The translations under genes and the position numbers were made by a program. Source: Blepharisma japonicum (lineage: Eukaryota; Ciliophora; Heterotrichea; Heterotrichida; Blepharismidae). From it: 64,000 nucleotides of DNA. The notes under the pieces were generated by a model, which was given only the letters and a program-made list of their open reading frames with translations, was not told the origin of the DNA and ran no database searches. Within the stretch, counting starts at the first letter, position 1; every line of letters starts with the position of its first letter. The stretch spans positions 310,001-374,000 of the forward strand of contig CATKHK010000025.1 of the NCBI GenBank assembly GCA_949751835.1, given 5' to 3'. Positions 20,612-31,925 of this stretch are shown here, one piece after another.

Positions 20612-21001
20612 GGTGAAATCATCTTATGATAAAAAATATGGATATTAAAATATTAATCATTTCATTTTCATATTATGTGGATGATTTTTCTGAATTTGAA
20701 AAAATATGAAAAATATTTTCTGAAATCAAGATTAACTTCTCCATACTTTAGCAATGCTTAAAAAGCAAAGAAAATACTATTAATCTTTTTCAAACAAATT
20801 TTAATTTGGTTTGTTTCATTTTTTATAATTCTGCTTATTATTTTTTTTTATTTTCAATCTTTTTTGTTGAAATGCATTTTATTCAAATTTCATTCATATT
20901 TTTCCAATAATATAATTATAATTATTATCCCATTCAATCAGATTCTAGATTTTTTATTATAATAGATCAAGAATATAGATATACATATTAATAAAATTAA
21001 A
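20612..21001. other. Intergenic, T-rich
   Basis: This 390-bp gap between two genes on the same strand is very AT-rich, with long T-runs around 20840-20900. It presumably holds the TOP3B 3' end and the kinase promoter. I see nothing else. Confidence 0.4.
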
Positions 21002-22246
21002 ATGATGCCAAACGTGATAGGAAATCGATTTCAAGTAATATCAAGTGCTGGAGAAGGTCAATTCGGCAGAGTTTTTCTGTGTACGGATTTAGAAACACAG
21101 ACTCAATGCGCTGTAAAGATACCTTCAGTTTCTAGTAAAGACAGTCAAGCTCAGCTTGTAAATGAAGGAAAAATATTAAAGGTAATTCAAGGTGGAAAAG
21201 GGATTCCAAAATTGATTAAATTTAGCAGTAAAGAAAATCAAGAATTTTTAGCAATGCAATATTTGGGTCTAGATTTAGAAACAAAATTTACTAAACACCA
21301 TAAAATATTTTCTCTAGCAACAATACTCACAATTGCAGAGCAGCTTGTAGATAGACTTGAATATATCCATCGAAAAGGGTATATTCACAGAGATTTAAAA
21401 CCTCGTCAACTTTTACTTGGATTAGATTCTGATGTATCCACCCTCTATGTCATTGATTATGGTCTTTCAAAACTATACATGCAGAGGCCTATGGGATTGC
21501 ATATACCTTATATTGAAGGAAGGCCATTTGAAGGAACACCTTATTTTGCATCTTTAAATACTCACATAGGTATCCAACAGAGTCGTAGAGATGATCTTGA
21601 AGGTGTAGTATATATGTTAGCTTATTTTTTGAATGGGAGCTTGCCTTGAATTTCATCCAATAGAGCTATCAAAATAAGTGAAAAACAGATCAGATCCATG
21701 AAAAGCAGGATTTCTTCATCTGAACTATTTGCTAATAAACCGGAAGAGTTTTGCCATATTTTTAAATATGTTAGAAACCTGGAATTCGATAAAGAACCTA
21801 ATTATCAATATATCAAAAATCAAATTGCTTTAATCAGACAGAAGAATAATATAGCTGTAATTGGCTTTGATTTTAAAACCCCCCGCAAAAGAAGTTCATC
21901 AAAAAATTCTAGCTTAAAGCCACCTAAGCCTAAAAAAATCCCACTTAAATTCAATAGTTTTTTGATAGAAGAAGAGGAAGATAATTCTAGAGGGAGCAGA
22001 AAATGCCGCTCTACATATGATGCATCTCCTGTGACTCCTAGTAGAAATTGAGAAAACAGCTTGTGGATTGATGATGATTTAACAGTGTGCCTAAATAGCC
22101 CTCCAGAAATAAAAGACAGGAGCATTTTAGTTAGAAGCCCAAGATTCAAAAATGAGTTACTTACTGAGTGTGGAAAAAGTCCAACTTTTAGGAAAGAGGT
22201 TATTGAGAATTTAGAAAAAGACAAAAAAAATTGTATAATTTTTTAA
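21002..22246 (+). CDS. CK1-family protein kinase with atypical catalytic loop and CaaX tail
   Basis: Reading TGA as Trp at two or more sites gives 414 residues. The kinase domain has the glycine loop GEGQFGRV (17-24), Lys39 in AVKI, and the CK1 signature ASLNTHIGIQQSRRDDLE in place of APE. The catalytic loop is HRDLKPRQ (129-136), where CK1 has HRDIKPDN. The metal-binding Asn is Gln, and DFG is DYG (152-154). Catalysis may be reduced. After residue 270 is a basic, Ser-rich tail with KKPPKPKK-like clusters. The C-terminus is KKNCIIF, a CaaX box, so farnesylation or geranylgeranylation is predicted. A membrane-bound CK1 is functionally comparable to palmitoylated yeast Yck or CK1 gamma. Confidence 0.85.
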
Positions 22247-23395
22247 TCGAAGACTGTGAAATAGAATGCACATATCTTGAGTTAAATTTTGAATCCAATT
22301 CAAATCAATTAATTAATCAGGTAATCTTGATGATCTTAAATATATCTGTTACAAGATGGACAGTAATAAAAAAAGATCATTTATCTTACTTATAGGAATA
22401 TTACTACTAAGTAAGCAAGTGTTGCTTTTCAAACTTTTAATTAAAAATCAGAGATGAGTAAATAGCTTTTAAAATAGTATTAGAGGAAATAAAAATTTAA
22501 GACTATACACTTAATGGTAGCCTTTATTTGCAAAGCTAATTCGAAAGATTATTATTTGCTACTGAAATCCATTTATTTAATCTCTTAAATTATAAACTTC
22601 CTAGAGCAAAATATTAATATTCTTTGAGACGATAATTTTTTTAGTTACTTTTTATCTTCGTTCCCAAGAAAACTAATAAATCATAAAAATAAAAAGTTTT
22701 TTTTTACAAACAATAATTATATCGATAACTCTTAAGCAATTATTATCATTAAACTAGATGCACAAACAAATGAAACCAAAGATTTGAAATTTTCTTAGTT
22801 GATATATATACTATAATTAATATATATAGAGGAAGTTACGTTTCTGGCTGTAAAAGGGATTATAATATTTGTGTTTGCAATGCATTAAGCAAAAATAGCG
22901 CAATTATAAAATATAGCTAAATTAACTATTAAAATAAATATAATTTTCATGTGCAATTTTCAGTCAAGAGGCTAATTCTTAATATCATGATTTATATATT
23001 ATAGCTCTGGCACATAAATTTTATTTTAGGATTGATAAATTAAGACTTGATTCTTTGTAGTTTTATAGTTAAACTTTTTTTAAAAACTTCGCCATAATAA
23101 AAATGGAGAAATTCGAGATGAGACTTTTTCAAATGTATTTCACCGATCTGGTGAAAACAGTTGAAGACAATCTTGGGAATCATGCTAGCAACATCCTAAT
23201 TCCAAAACATAATATCTGGAGATTAGGCTAACAAAAAGGGTGAACTTTTTCGCTAGAAGTCTAACTTTTTGGTATTCCATGACTAGCTAACTCAAAATGA
23301 TCGATTTAAAACTTTCAGTCAATTTGATCAATCAAAATTAAAATCTTAATTCTAAATGAATCTCATCAAATATATTCTGGGTTGTATAAAAATAA
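22247..23395. other. Long intergenic region
   Basis: This 1149-bp AT-rich stretch is the longest gap in the window and includes a TA-repeat-like run near 22800-22830. A 42-codon ORF with an embedded perfect hairpin at 23103-23231 is listed separately. Otherwise I see no gene. Confidence 0.45.
23103..23231 (+). other. Mini-ORF with embedded hairpin
   Basis: ATG at 23103 opens 42 codons with a fairly balanced composition (start MEKFEMRLFQMYF, end NIWRLG), ending in TAA. Inside it, TTTCACC (23138-23144) pairs perfectly with GGTGAAA (23150-23156) around a 5-nt loop. It may be a tiny gene, a decayed exon or a structured RNA. I cannot decide which. Confidence 0.2.
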
Positions 23396-24745
23396 ATGCT
23401 AATATTTATCTTTTTATTTTGAATAGTTCAAAGTGAATGAGTTGGAATTCTAGAATTTCACGCCAAAAAATTTCAAATTGATCATTTAACAAGAATCTAC
23501 AAACCTGTAATCTATATTTAGAATATTCCAGTATCAAGGGTTTCAGGTTATTTATGTCATCCTCCTGATTTTGACTGTCCATTAAAACCCATAATCCTGA
23601 TAGCAGCTGTTAACTCTTCTGCAACGTTAAATGAAGCTCTTTTGCTTTCAGATTCCAAAAAAGCTAAAGCATTGGTTGTGATAACTGATATGAAGCTTGA
23701 TAATTGACCAAAGAATATACTCGGCTTTAAACTTCCCACTGCAAATGGTGAAGCTCTCTTAAAAAAATTATCTGATAACCCTTATCAAGAGCTTGCACAT
23801 ATTTCATATTTTTTTAAGTGTAATTAAGAGTTAGACCACTGTGAAATATACAATCCTATTGTTTACGAGTATATTATTTTATCTATTGTCTGAGCACTCC
23901 TTCTAGGTTTATGACTATACAACAGTTATGTTAGAAACTCAAATTTTGCTGATATGAATCATAAATACGCATCATTGATTTTAGCTTTTAAAACTATAGA
24001 ATTGCTGTCATCTTTATTTTTTTGAAGCAGCTGTCCTTATAACCAAATAATTTCTCAGCTATTTAGCTTGCTTAAAGATCAATGTAGAGCTCTATATGAA
24101 ACATCCTTATTCGCTTATATAATGGCTCTCAGTAAAGGCTGGCATCTCTCAATTAGTGCACCAAATAGGAATGAATTTAGCTATATCATTATGCTGACTG
24201 TGGTAATCTACGTTTTCGATTGTGCTCTTAATTTGATTGAATCTTCTATGTCTGTTTTTATTCTCAGTCTATTTTTAGTGATATTTTCACATTCATTTTA
24301 TTTTTCATTTAAAACTCTTAAAGTCTTGAAAAATCAATATGCAATTGTAAGAGAGTCAGGAGATTATAGGCTTTTTCGGGTGGTATCGCAAAAAATTAAA
24401 CTTTTTAGAACATTTGTTGGAGCTTTATCTTGATATACAATTGGAGAATTCATTTTTCATGGAATGATTTGATTTTATGAAATAGATGGTATGAATGATG
24501 AAGATCGGAATACAGAATTATGAATTGGGATTCATGAATCTCTTGAAATTATCACTTTTACGCTTATTCTATATTTGCTACGTGCTCGACCAATGGGACC
24601 ATATTTTTCTCTTACTATAGACTCAACAAGCCATAGTAAAATGATCCCATTTTATGAAGCTTCAAGAATGGCTCGGTCAGAAAAGCCAATAGTTGTGATT
24701 CAGCTTCCAAATGAAATCGTGCTAGGAAAACTTATAGTAACTTAA
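23396..24745 (+). CDS. PA-domain seven-transmembrane protein, GOST/Lung-7TM-like
   Basis: The gene becomes visible only after removing introns 23507-23521 and 23820-23834 and reading several TGA as Trp. It gives 439 residues. A signal peptide (MLIFIFLFWIV) is followed by a protease-associated-like luminal domain at about 37-135, with SGYLCHPPDFDCP, ALVVITDMKLDNWP and TANGEALLKKLSDNP. Seven hydrophobic helices occupy about 145-385. One loop holds ALSKGWHLSI, resembling the KGW motif of GOST/Lung-7TM proteins such as TMEM87 and GPR108. The tail is cytosolic. These proteins work in the Golgi/endosome or as receptors. The PA assignment is by eye. It could instead be a ciliate-specific family. Confidence 0.65.
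23507..23521 (+). other. 15-nt intron (7TM gene, intron 1)
   Basis: GTAATCTATATTTAG falls between codons and carries an in-frame TAG. Removal joins RIYKP to NIPVSRVSGYL. Confidence 0.88.
23820..23834 (+). other. 15-nt intron (7TM gene, intron 2)
   Basis: GTAATTAAGAGTTAG holds an in-frame TAA. Removal joins YFFK to YHCEIYNP and opens the frame into the TM domain. Confidence 0.88.
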
Positions 24746-24788
24746 ACTAGCTAATTTATACCATTTATAGTTTGTATACTTATTAACA

Positions 24789-26708
24789 TTAGCTCATTTT
24801 AGCCTTTTTCCTCAGCCTATTTTCCAAGTGATAGCGAGGGTCTGATTCTCCTTTGATCTGATAGTGTGATTTTAAGGTAAACCACCAAATATACCCAAAG
24901 CCAAGAAAAGAATAAGCTGCTACTAGCGTTTCGAATAAATATGGATATTGCTGAGGAGGCTCTATAAATTCAAGCAAATGAATTATTAGCATCCCTATGT
25001 ATCAAAATCCCAAATTCATTCCTTTACGGTCTTGGAAATAATTTAGCGTTTTAATTACATCTCCAGCCATCATATAAAATACAATTGTTAAGCAAAAATA
25101 AGCAAATCTTAAACCGTCTTTGATCATAAGTGGATACATGCTGAAAGTTGCCATTACAACATAAAATCGGAACAACTCAGGTGTGTCAATTATTGCTAAA
25201 AGGGAAAATGGAAGTAGAGGAATCAGAATTGTTTTTTCGTGCACATGGTAAGAAAATAAAAAGAATGATAGTGAGACTCCTGATAGGGCATATAAAAAGC
25301 TGAGGTTTAATGGTTTTCGCTTGAATAAAAGGATTAAAAAGGGCAGGGACGCTATCATTGTAAGCAGAGCTGAAAATAATGCAAGTCAGCTGATAGGGAA
25401 AATATTTTTGTATTTTATAAAAATAGAGGAAACGCACCAAAAGGTTGCCACTTTGTCTTCAAAAATTCCTCTTTGGAATGGGAATAGTCTTGAAATTACC
25501 TGGAAAATGTCATTAACTGATCCAATCCAAGGTATTCAAAGAATGATTGTTGTTATAATTCCACAGCCAGCAATGTTGGAGAGAGTTAAAATAATTTCGG
25601 CTATCATAATTCCCCATCTTATATTAGGCTGGAACCTCATGCTTTGGTGTTTAGCTCTTTTCCAAGCTTTAGCAATCCAAATACACAAAAACGGTAACAC
25701 ATAATAAAGCGCCATTTGTTTAAAATTCAATGCAAGCGCAAGCAATATTGCAGAAAGCCCTAAATAATCATAATAAACTAGAACAATAGCCCAGAGTGAA
25801 AATCCTAGCATAATACTATTGTATTGAAAATGCCCATTATCAATCAATATAAGCGGAGGTGATAGGAACACAAGAATCATCACTGAATATTTCACGCCCC
25901 CAGAAAGATATCGATAATACATTTTAAAGAACATAAAGATGGCTGGAATATATACGAATAAATCTCCAAGTATCACGCTTACCCTCATAAACAGCTTATG
26001 ACTTGACGTCAAATACCCTCTAGACTCTCCTAATACCATAGATTCAGGCTCAATTATAGAACTAATTGATCCAAAGAACCACGAATGCCACGCAGTTAAC
26101 GGAGGATAGTCCAGTCCTCAATATTCTAAATCATTTTCAGTTGAATTTTTATACCATTTGTCAGGAGACAAGTTCGTCGTGATTTCCATTCAGTGCCTTT
26201 GTGCTTCATAATCGCCATATTTCGGATGATTATCATATCCAGAGTGAGGTTGTGCGACCATTGCAACTTTTACTAATAAAGCAAGCAAAATGACAATAAC
26301 AATACTTCATTTCCAATGAATTGAAAAAATCTCAGCTAAAAGTGACTTGCCTCGGGCTTTGTATGAGTGATGGGCATAATACACAAGTTTTTCGATGACT
26401 GAAGGCAAATTTATGACAGGGATTCAGGATTCTCCTAGGACATGCTCAAGAATGTTTTCGTCATCATAAAATTCGGTAAGTGAGGTGAGCTTATCAGAGA
26501 CTGAAAGAGATACTTTTGGGGATTGAAATGGATAGCGCTCTGGGAGATGGATAAAAAATTTCACTGGGTAGCTTTGGACTTCTGTAACTATTTCTAGGCT
26601 CCGGCTGGAATCAGGGAATTCTAGTTTATAGTTTGTAGGCTCGAGCTTTTTTAAGAGTTCTCTTTCCTTTTGAAGTCGTGTCTCATGAATGTCATTTCTA
26701 TCTTCCAT
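24789..26708 (-). CDS. ALG6: UBC/RWD-like domain fused to ALG6 alpha-1,3-glucosyltransferase
   Basis: One frame with TGA as Trp gives 639 residues and ends in TAA. Residues about 130-639 are ALG6, which adds the first glucose to the dolichol-linked Man9GlcNAc2 oligosaccharide in the ER. It has KYGDYEAQRHWMEIT (163-177), EYWGLDYPPLTAWHSW (195-210), RGYL, DNGHFQYNSIMLG and FLFSYHVHEK, plus about eleven TM helices. Ahead of TM1 (134-152) lies an extra soluble domain at about 25-112 with the E2/RWD pattern: YPVKFFIHLPERYPFQSPKV, then LGESWIPVINLPSVIEKL. It lacks the catalytic Cys. Yeast ALG6 is 544 residues, so the extra 95 equal this domain. No in-frame TAA or TAG separates them. The start ATG is at 26708. 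Confidence 0.9.
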
Positions 26709-26916
26709 TTTATAAATTTACCATTCTCGATAGTGACGTATACCTTTTATTTGCTTACATTTTAAACATGGATTTAGGATTTAGTCCAATCAGTTGTAGG
26801 AAAGGCAGATTAAGGCCGATTTTATTTATGATGCTAATTATAGGTGCTAGTTTATAGATAAAGTAAATATTGGGGTTAATACTAAAATTTTTAAGTTTAT
26901 TTTATAATGTATTGCT

Positions 26917-28857
26917 ATGAGCAATAAGGAATTAGAGTGGTTTGATATTGAAACAAGATTAAGAAAAGTCGTCATGGAAATGCTTGAGCCAACTCTTCAA
27001 AAACTGAGCAATGATAGAGAAGCTGTTGGAAAAGTCAAGCGAAAAATGACTAACACCAAAAAACGATTAGATTACGTTGAATCGATGCTGGGCCTCGGAT
27101 CCAAAAAATCTGGCTGAATGGAAGATATAGAGAAAAAAATTCAAGATTCTGCTGTTGATTTTTACACTTTTAAATCAACCTCAAACCAGCAAATGAAAAA
27201 TTTCATCGATTTTACAGATACAACTCAGCTTAATTTTTCCAATATAAGAAGTACTATAGATGGAATCCAGCAAAGGCTTCTAGCTAAAGATATTGAAATC
27301 AGCAGCCTACATGAGTCTCTAAATAGCAATAAAAATGCAACAATGGATTATTTTGGAAACCTAAAAGAAGATTTAACAAAAACTTACAATGAAATGATGC
27401 AAGCTGCAAATAATGCTGGAAAAATTGCAGACGAGTCTTTAAGGAAATGCACCCAGATAAATACACGGCAAAGAGAAATAGAAATTTCAACTGAAAAAAA
27501 CTTGGTTTTGATCAAAGATTTAGTGCATCAAATCAATAAAGTCAACCAAGAGAAAGCTTCAATTGTAGATCTACAAACAGAAACAAGCAATTTGCAAAAA
27601 TTATTGGATCAAATAAGTTTGAGATCAGGACTTATAGAAGTGAGTGTCACTGAGATTATACGATATTTTGACACTTATTTGCCAATTGATATTCAGGTAT
27701 CCATTTCTGATAATCTTTATTCATATTTAGACTCTCGCCAGCTTAGAAAATACTGAAGGTTTGAAGATGAACGTAGGAGATTCTTGCAGGGGAAAACCAC
27801 TGATTTCCAAAATTCATGTGATTTGCCAGCTCTCATGAAAAGATCAGTTGAGTACGGACATCGTGCTGAAAAGAGAGCAGATGACCTTAGAAATGAAATA
27901 ATAAGAGGCAGAGGAGGAGACTTAAAACAGTTGAATTCGCCTGCCCCTTCTTCTCGAGGATCATCTAATTTTAGAAATTACGATCAAAAGCCACAAACTC
28001 AGGATAGTCCTATAAGAAGACAAATTTCTATGATAGAGGAAGAGTCCGATGAAGAAATCGCCTTAACTCGTGGAGGCCTCAATGAATTAAAGAAAAGCAT
28101 AGGCGAAATTGAAAAATTAAAAGAAAAATTCATGGAAATCAAAGAAAAAGAATTTAAAGTTAGAGAAGATATGAGAGCTGGGGATGATCAAAATAAAATC
28201 TATTTAGACATGCTCCATAATTCTATTGAAGAGACTGAAAGGAAGAGAAAAGATGACAGGACATTATTCGATACTGAGATTGCGACTCTGAAATGCGAGT
28301 TGGAGGCTTCAGCTTCCAAAAACGAGGCTTGAGATATAACGATAAAAAATATGAGTGACTTGTCAGCTGCCTTGGTGGAGTTTGATCTTATTTCTCAAGC
28401 TTTGATGAGCCAAGATGAAGAAGATAAATCATCTCCAAACGCTACACAAGCATCAAAAGACAACTCACTCCAAATGCTGCCAAATATAACCACTCCTAGA
28501 AGAAATAATGTGAATACGGTCGAAAACCCAACCCAAAATAACTCGATTCAGTCATTGAAAATCAATAACTTACCATTGGGTGCACCTGTTTTGAAGTATC
28601 GAAATAAGATCTATATGAGATCAGAATTAATTGAAATTTTGGGTCATATAATTAATGATGCTTGGGATACAGCTTCACTTAAGCCTCCATATAATAATGA
28701 AAATAGTCATGCTCTAACTAACAACGTTCCAACAACAGCTTTACCTAGGACAAGATCGAAACATTTAAGAATGACTTCAGGGTCATCTCGTAGGAATGAT
28801 TCTTTTATTTCAAAAAGAAACTCAAAACAGACTTTTCCTCATAGCTTTATTTTGTAA
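26917..28857 (+). CDS. Coiled-coil protein, unknown
   Basis: Three in-frame TGA codons (27115, 27754 and 28330 area) read as Trp join four open segments into 646 residues. Long heptad-rich stretches lie at about 10-60, 70-270 and 385-470, separated by a Ser/Pro-rich linker (SPAPSSRGSSNF). The last 170 residues are polar, with a short conserved-looking stretch APVLKYRNKIYMRSELIEIL. I recognise no family. A cytoskeletal or basal-body scaffold is a guess from the coiled coils. Its 3' end is 15 bp from the end of the convergent OSCP1 gene. Confidence 0.8.
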
Positions 28858-28872
28858 ATTATTTATGATAAT

Positions 28873-29916
28873 CTATTTAACTCCTAGATTATTCACTAAA
28901 TCATCTTCGGAAGGTTCTTTATGGCTTTCTTCATTGAAATATGCTTTCATTTTTTCGAGTTTAGAATTGTCAATTTTAGCTTTCATTTCTTTGACAATTT
29001 CTTTTTCATCTTTAATTTCTGGGTTTGGTACATGTTTTTCTTCATAATCAAGTACAACACTTTCAGTGTTAACAACTTCTTCACTAGGATTTATCATTTT
29101 ATGCAATGAATCTAGCTCCCACTTTGCCACACCTTTTCTTTCAGCCTCATCAAATATAAAGCTTTTATCTTCTTCTTGTGAGGTGTTTATGCTCATTTCT
29201 CCAGTTATTCTTGATGGGGCTTTAGTTTTTGCATATTTTTCTCTTAGTGGAATTTTTATCTTGAGTTTTCTTCTGAAATTTCCAGAGATGTATACCTTGC
29301 CATCACCTGGTGGTTTTGTCCCAGGTGGTGCCGTAAAGTTATCAAATCCAAAAGATCCATCGCTTAATTGAGCTCCTTGTTTTAGCATTGACCCAATTTT
29401 AGTATTTGAATTCTGAAGCGTTCTAAATAAGGCTTGCTTAATTCTGTTATATCCTGCAGAATTGCACATATCAAATAGAGCCTTCAGTTTAGCGAGAGCA
29501 TCACTAATTAGAACTTCCTCATCAGTTTCAGCAACTGAACTCCTGAGATTTTTCATATATGAGATAGTCATGTCTAATAATTCCTCTGGCCATTTTAAAT
29601 TTACGAGCTTTGATTTGAAGTTCATAGTCATTATTTTGAACAATTTCTTCCAACCATTCGCTTTGGTTTTGAATATTGATATACTTAATAACTTTTTGAA
29701 AAGTTCTTCGCATGCACGTAAATTGTAAATTGGTTGAGGGGTCATCATCTCATTAATGAAATCGTAGGAATACAAATATTTAATTAAATCTCTCTTTAGT
29801 TTGAACGATTTGGTTGAGTCGATATTTTGGACTTCTGTTTTATGGAGGAGGAAGTTTATCATTTCAGAGCCAAGGCCTATAATTAAAAAGGGCAAGGCAA
29901 GTTGAGTTTCGGACAT
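28873..29916 (-). CDS. OSCP1: OSCP1 (organic solute carrier partner 1 / NOR1) homologue
   Basis: The 347-residue protein has the OSCP1 N-terminal core. LALPFLIIGLGSEMINFLL matches the LPLLFLNLGGEM region of human OSCP1. NIDSTKSFKLKRDLIKYLY, FINEMMTPQPIYN and MTMNFKSKLV follow at family spacing. A middle block (YNRIKQALFRTLQNSNTKIG) is also conserved. The C-terminal third is charged and diverged. OSCP1 is found in many ciliated eukaryotes and has been linked to cilia and to membrane transporter regulation. There is no intron. The start ATG is at 29916. Confidence 0.85.
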   Translation of the reverse strand: MSETQLALPFLIIGLGSEMINFLLHKTEVQNIDSTKSFKLKRDLIKYLYSYDFINEMMTPQPIYNLRACEELFKKLLSISIFKTKANGWKKLFKIMTMNFKSKLVNLKWPEELLDMTISYMKNLRSSVAETDEEVLISDALAKLKALFDMCNSAGYNRIKQALFRTLQNSNTKIGSMLKQGAQLSDGSFGFDNFTAPPGTKPPGDGKVYISGNFRRKLKIKIPLREKYAKTKAPSRITGEMSINTSQEEDKSFIFDEAERKGVAKWELDSLHKMINPSEEVVNTESVVLDYEEKHVPNPEIKDEKEIVKEMKAKIDNSKLEKMKAYFNEESHKEPSEDDLVNNLGVK

Positions 29917-30056
29917 TTTATGTATAAAAATAAGAATTTTGATGAAAATTAATTATTAGGTTATTATTTTTACTACAATAAAATAATTTTTAGTGTGTTG
30001 ATGATATCACATAATCTTCACAGAAATTTAATAATTATTGAAATTAAAAGATTTTA

Positions 30057-31925
30057 ATGGGTGGCTGCTGTATTAGAAACGATGACTACGATGAAATAAA
30101 GGAGACTGATGAAGACATGCTAAGTCTTAACTCAAGAACAAAATCAGAAGCAAAGGTAATCCCTCCATCAAAATCAAATGAAGAAATCATCAACGAATTT
30201 CTTTTAGAATTTTCCCAATCCATGCATAATGAGCAAAAAATAGTTTCCAATTTTATTCACTCTGTCATTGAGTACCTAGGCAATGCTGGGCAATATATTC
30301 ATGAAATAGGAATCAACACAAAAATCAGCCAAATGAGGGATTCACAAGGTCCTGACAAACTTAAAAAATATGTGGAGTTGAGACTTGAGGAAACTGAAAT
30401 GGAGCAAAGGCTCATTGAACAGCTTGTGGCAGTCGCTGAAAGACTCGTAGAAATTGATAAAGAAAAAGCAGATCAGCTAAACGATGAATTTAATTTACTT
30501 TTTACCCTTGTTGATGAAAATAACCCCTTAAAATCCCAAATTGAACTGTTGAAAGAAAAAGAGGACGAATACTTATCACAGAAAGGTGTAAATTTAGCAC
30601 AAACTGCATTAAGGCTTGTAAATAGGATTAAGCTTGAAAGAGAGTTAACATCAATTAAACTTCAGCTAGTAGAGAAAAATCCAGGCACAGGGATGATTGA
30701 GATTTCAAAACTTCGAGACATTGAAGAAGTTATAGAAAAGATGCTTAAGCTAAGTTTCAATAATTTACAGAAGGTTTCAGAAGAAACTTCTGGATCAATT
30801 TATGAAAAATTAGAAGATTTAAAAAAGGATGCATCAGAAGCTTATGCGTTTAACTCTGAAGACCTCCTGAAATCAATAAAGCATAAATCTGAAATTATTG
30901 TAAGCATTCAAACAGAAGTTGCAAATTATTTCAATGAAAATTCTATAGAAAATGAAATCATAGCATTGGAGAGCAAAATCAAGCATTTAGTTGAAAAGAT
31001 GGATAATTCAAGAAGAACTAATTTGCCAATTGTAGAAAAAGCCTTCGGGATAAATGAAAAGTATAATTCATTGAGCTTCCATCAAGAAGAAATAAAACAT
31101 CATAGAGGGGCATATAAATCTGTTGTAGAGTCGAGCGAAAAAATACGTAAGCTACTTAAAAGCTTATCTGCTCAAGATGATTATTTGCAGAAAACTGCAG
31201 AAGGAATTAACACAGTTAGAGGCAAATTTGACATCCTTGATACTCAAATTCAAGACTTAATTAAGCAAGAAATTAGAGATTTATCCAACACAATTTCAAT
31301 AGAAAACTCTGAGCTAAGGGAAGATTTAGAAAAAATAAAATCAGCTTTTGGAGAACTAGAAATTGATTCTTCTACTGATATCATTCAGCATTTATCCCAA
31401 ATTGCAAGTAGGATGAAGATAATGGATAACATTGACTCGCTAAGAAGAAATGCTAGAGAAATATCTAATAGAGAAAATAAGAAACTTAGAAGTTCTTTTA
31501 ATGAAATGATCAGTGAAATAGAATCGAAAAAATCACTTGTAGAATCTGAACAAGAGCAAATTCAGATGAAGTTGGTGATATTCGAAGAAAACGCTGAAAG
31601 AGATAAAGAGCTTATTAAGAAATACACTCAATTAAATTCAGAGCTTGAATTAGAAAACACGAAACTCAAAAATTCTTTATCTTCTTTAAGTATTAGTAGT
31701 GAAGATTTCACAGACAAAATTTCGAGGATGGAAGAAGAATATGAATCTCTGGAGAAAAATGAGAAAAAAATTAGGAAAAATTTAAGAGAAAAGGAAAATG
31801 ACTTGAGGGAGGCAAATGATAGGATATTAAGTTTGGAAGAAGAGGCTAAGAAATTAAAGACTGAAGTCAATAAATTAAAAGAAACTCTGGATAAAAAAGA
31901 AAGTGAAATTGAAATCATTGAATAA
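30057..31925 (+). CDS. Acylated long coiled-coil protein, unknown
   Basis: The 622-residue protein begins MGGCCIRNDD, a strong myristoylation and double-Cys palmitoylation signal. After residue 40 it is almost entirely alpha-helical coiled coil, broken near 290-330 and ending in a Lys/Glu-rich heptad run (EEEAKKLKTEVNKLKETL). A rod anchored at a membrane by its N-terminus is the likely shape. I recognise no named family. The frame is continuous, with no TGA inside and no intron. Confidence 0.8.
   Translation: MGGCCIRNDDYDEIKETDEDMLSLNSRTKSEAKVIPPSKSNEEIINEFLLEFSQSMHNEQKIVSNFIHSVIEYLGNAGQYIHEIGINTKISQMRDSQGPDKLKKYVELRLEETEMEQRLIEQLVAVAERLVEIDKEKADQLNDEFNLLFTLVDENNPLKSQIELLKEKEDEYLSQKGVNLAQTALRLVNRIKLERELTSIKLQLVEKNPGTGMIEISKLRDIEEVIEKMLKLSFNNLQKVSEETSGSIYEKLEDLKKDASEAYAFNSEDLLKSIKHKSEIIVSIQTEVANYFNENSIENEIIALESKIKHLVEKMDNSRRTNLPIVEKAFGINEKYNSLSFHQEEIKHHRGAYKSVVESSEKIRKLLKSLSAQDDYLQKTAEGINTVRGKFDILDTQIQDLIKQEIRDLSNTISIENSELREDLEKIKSAFGELEIDSSTDIIQHLSQIASRMKIMDNIDSLRRNAREISNRENKKLRSSFNEMISEIESKKSLVESEQEQIQMKLVIFEENAERDKELIKKYTQLNSELELENTKLKNSLSSLSISSEDFTDKISRMEEEYESLEKNEKKIRKNLREKENDLREANDRILSLEEEAKKLKTEVNKLKETLDKKESEIEIIE

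Noticed and set aside
25321-25704. 127-codon plus-strand ORF
   Set aside because: It is antisense to the TM region of ALG6, so hydrophobic codons mirror each other.
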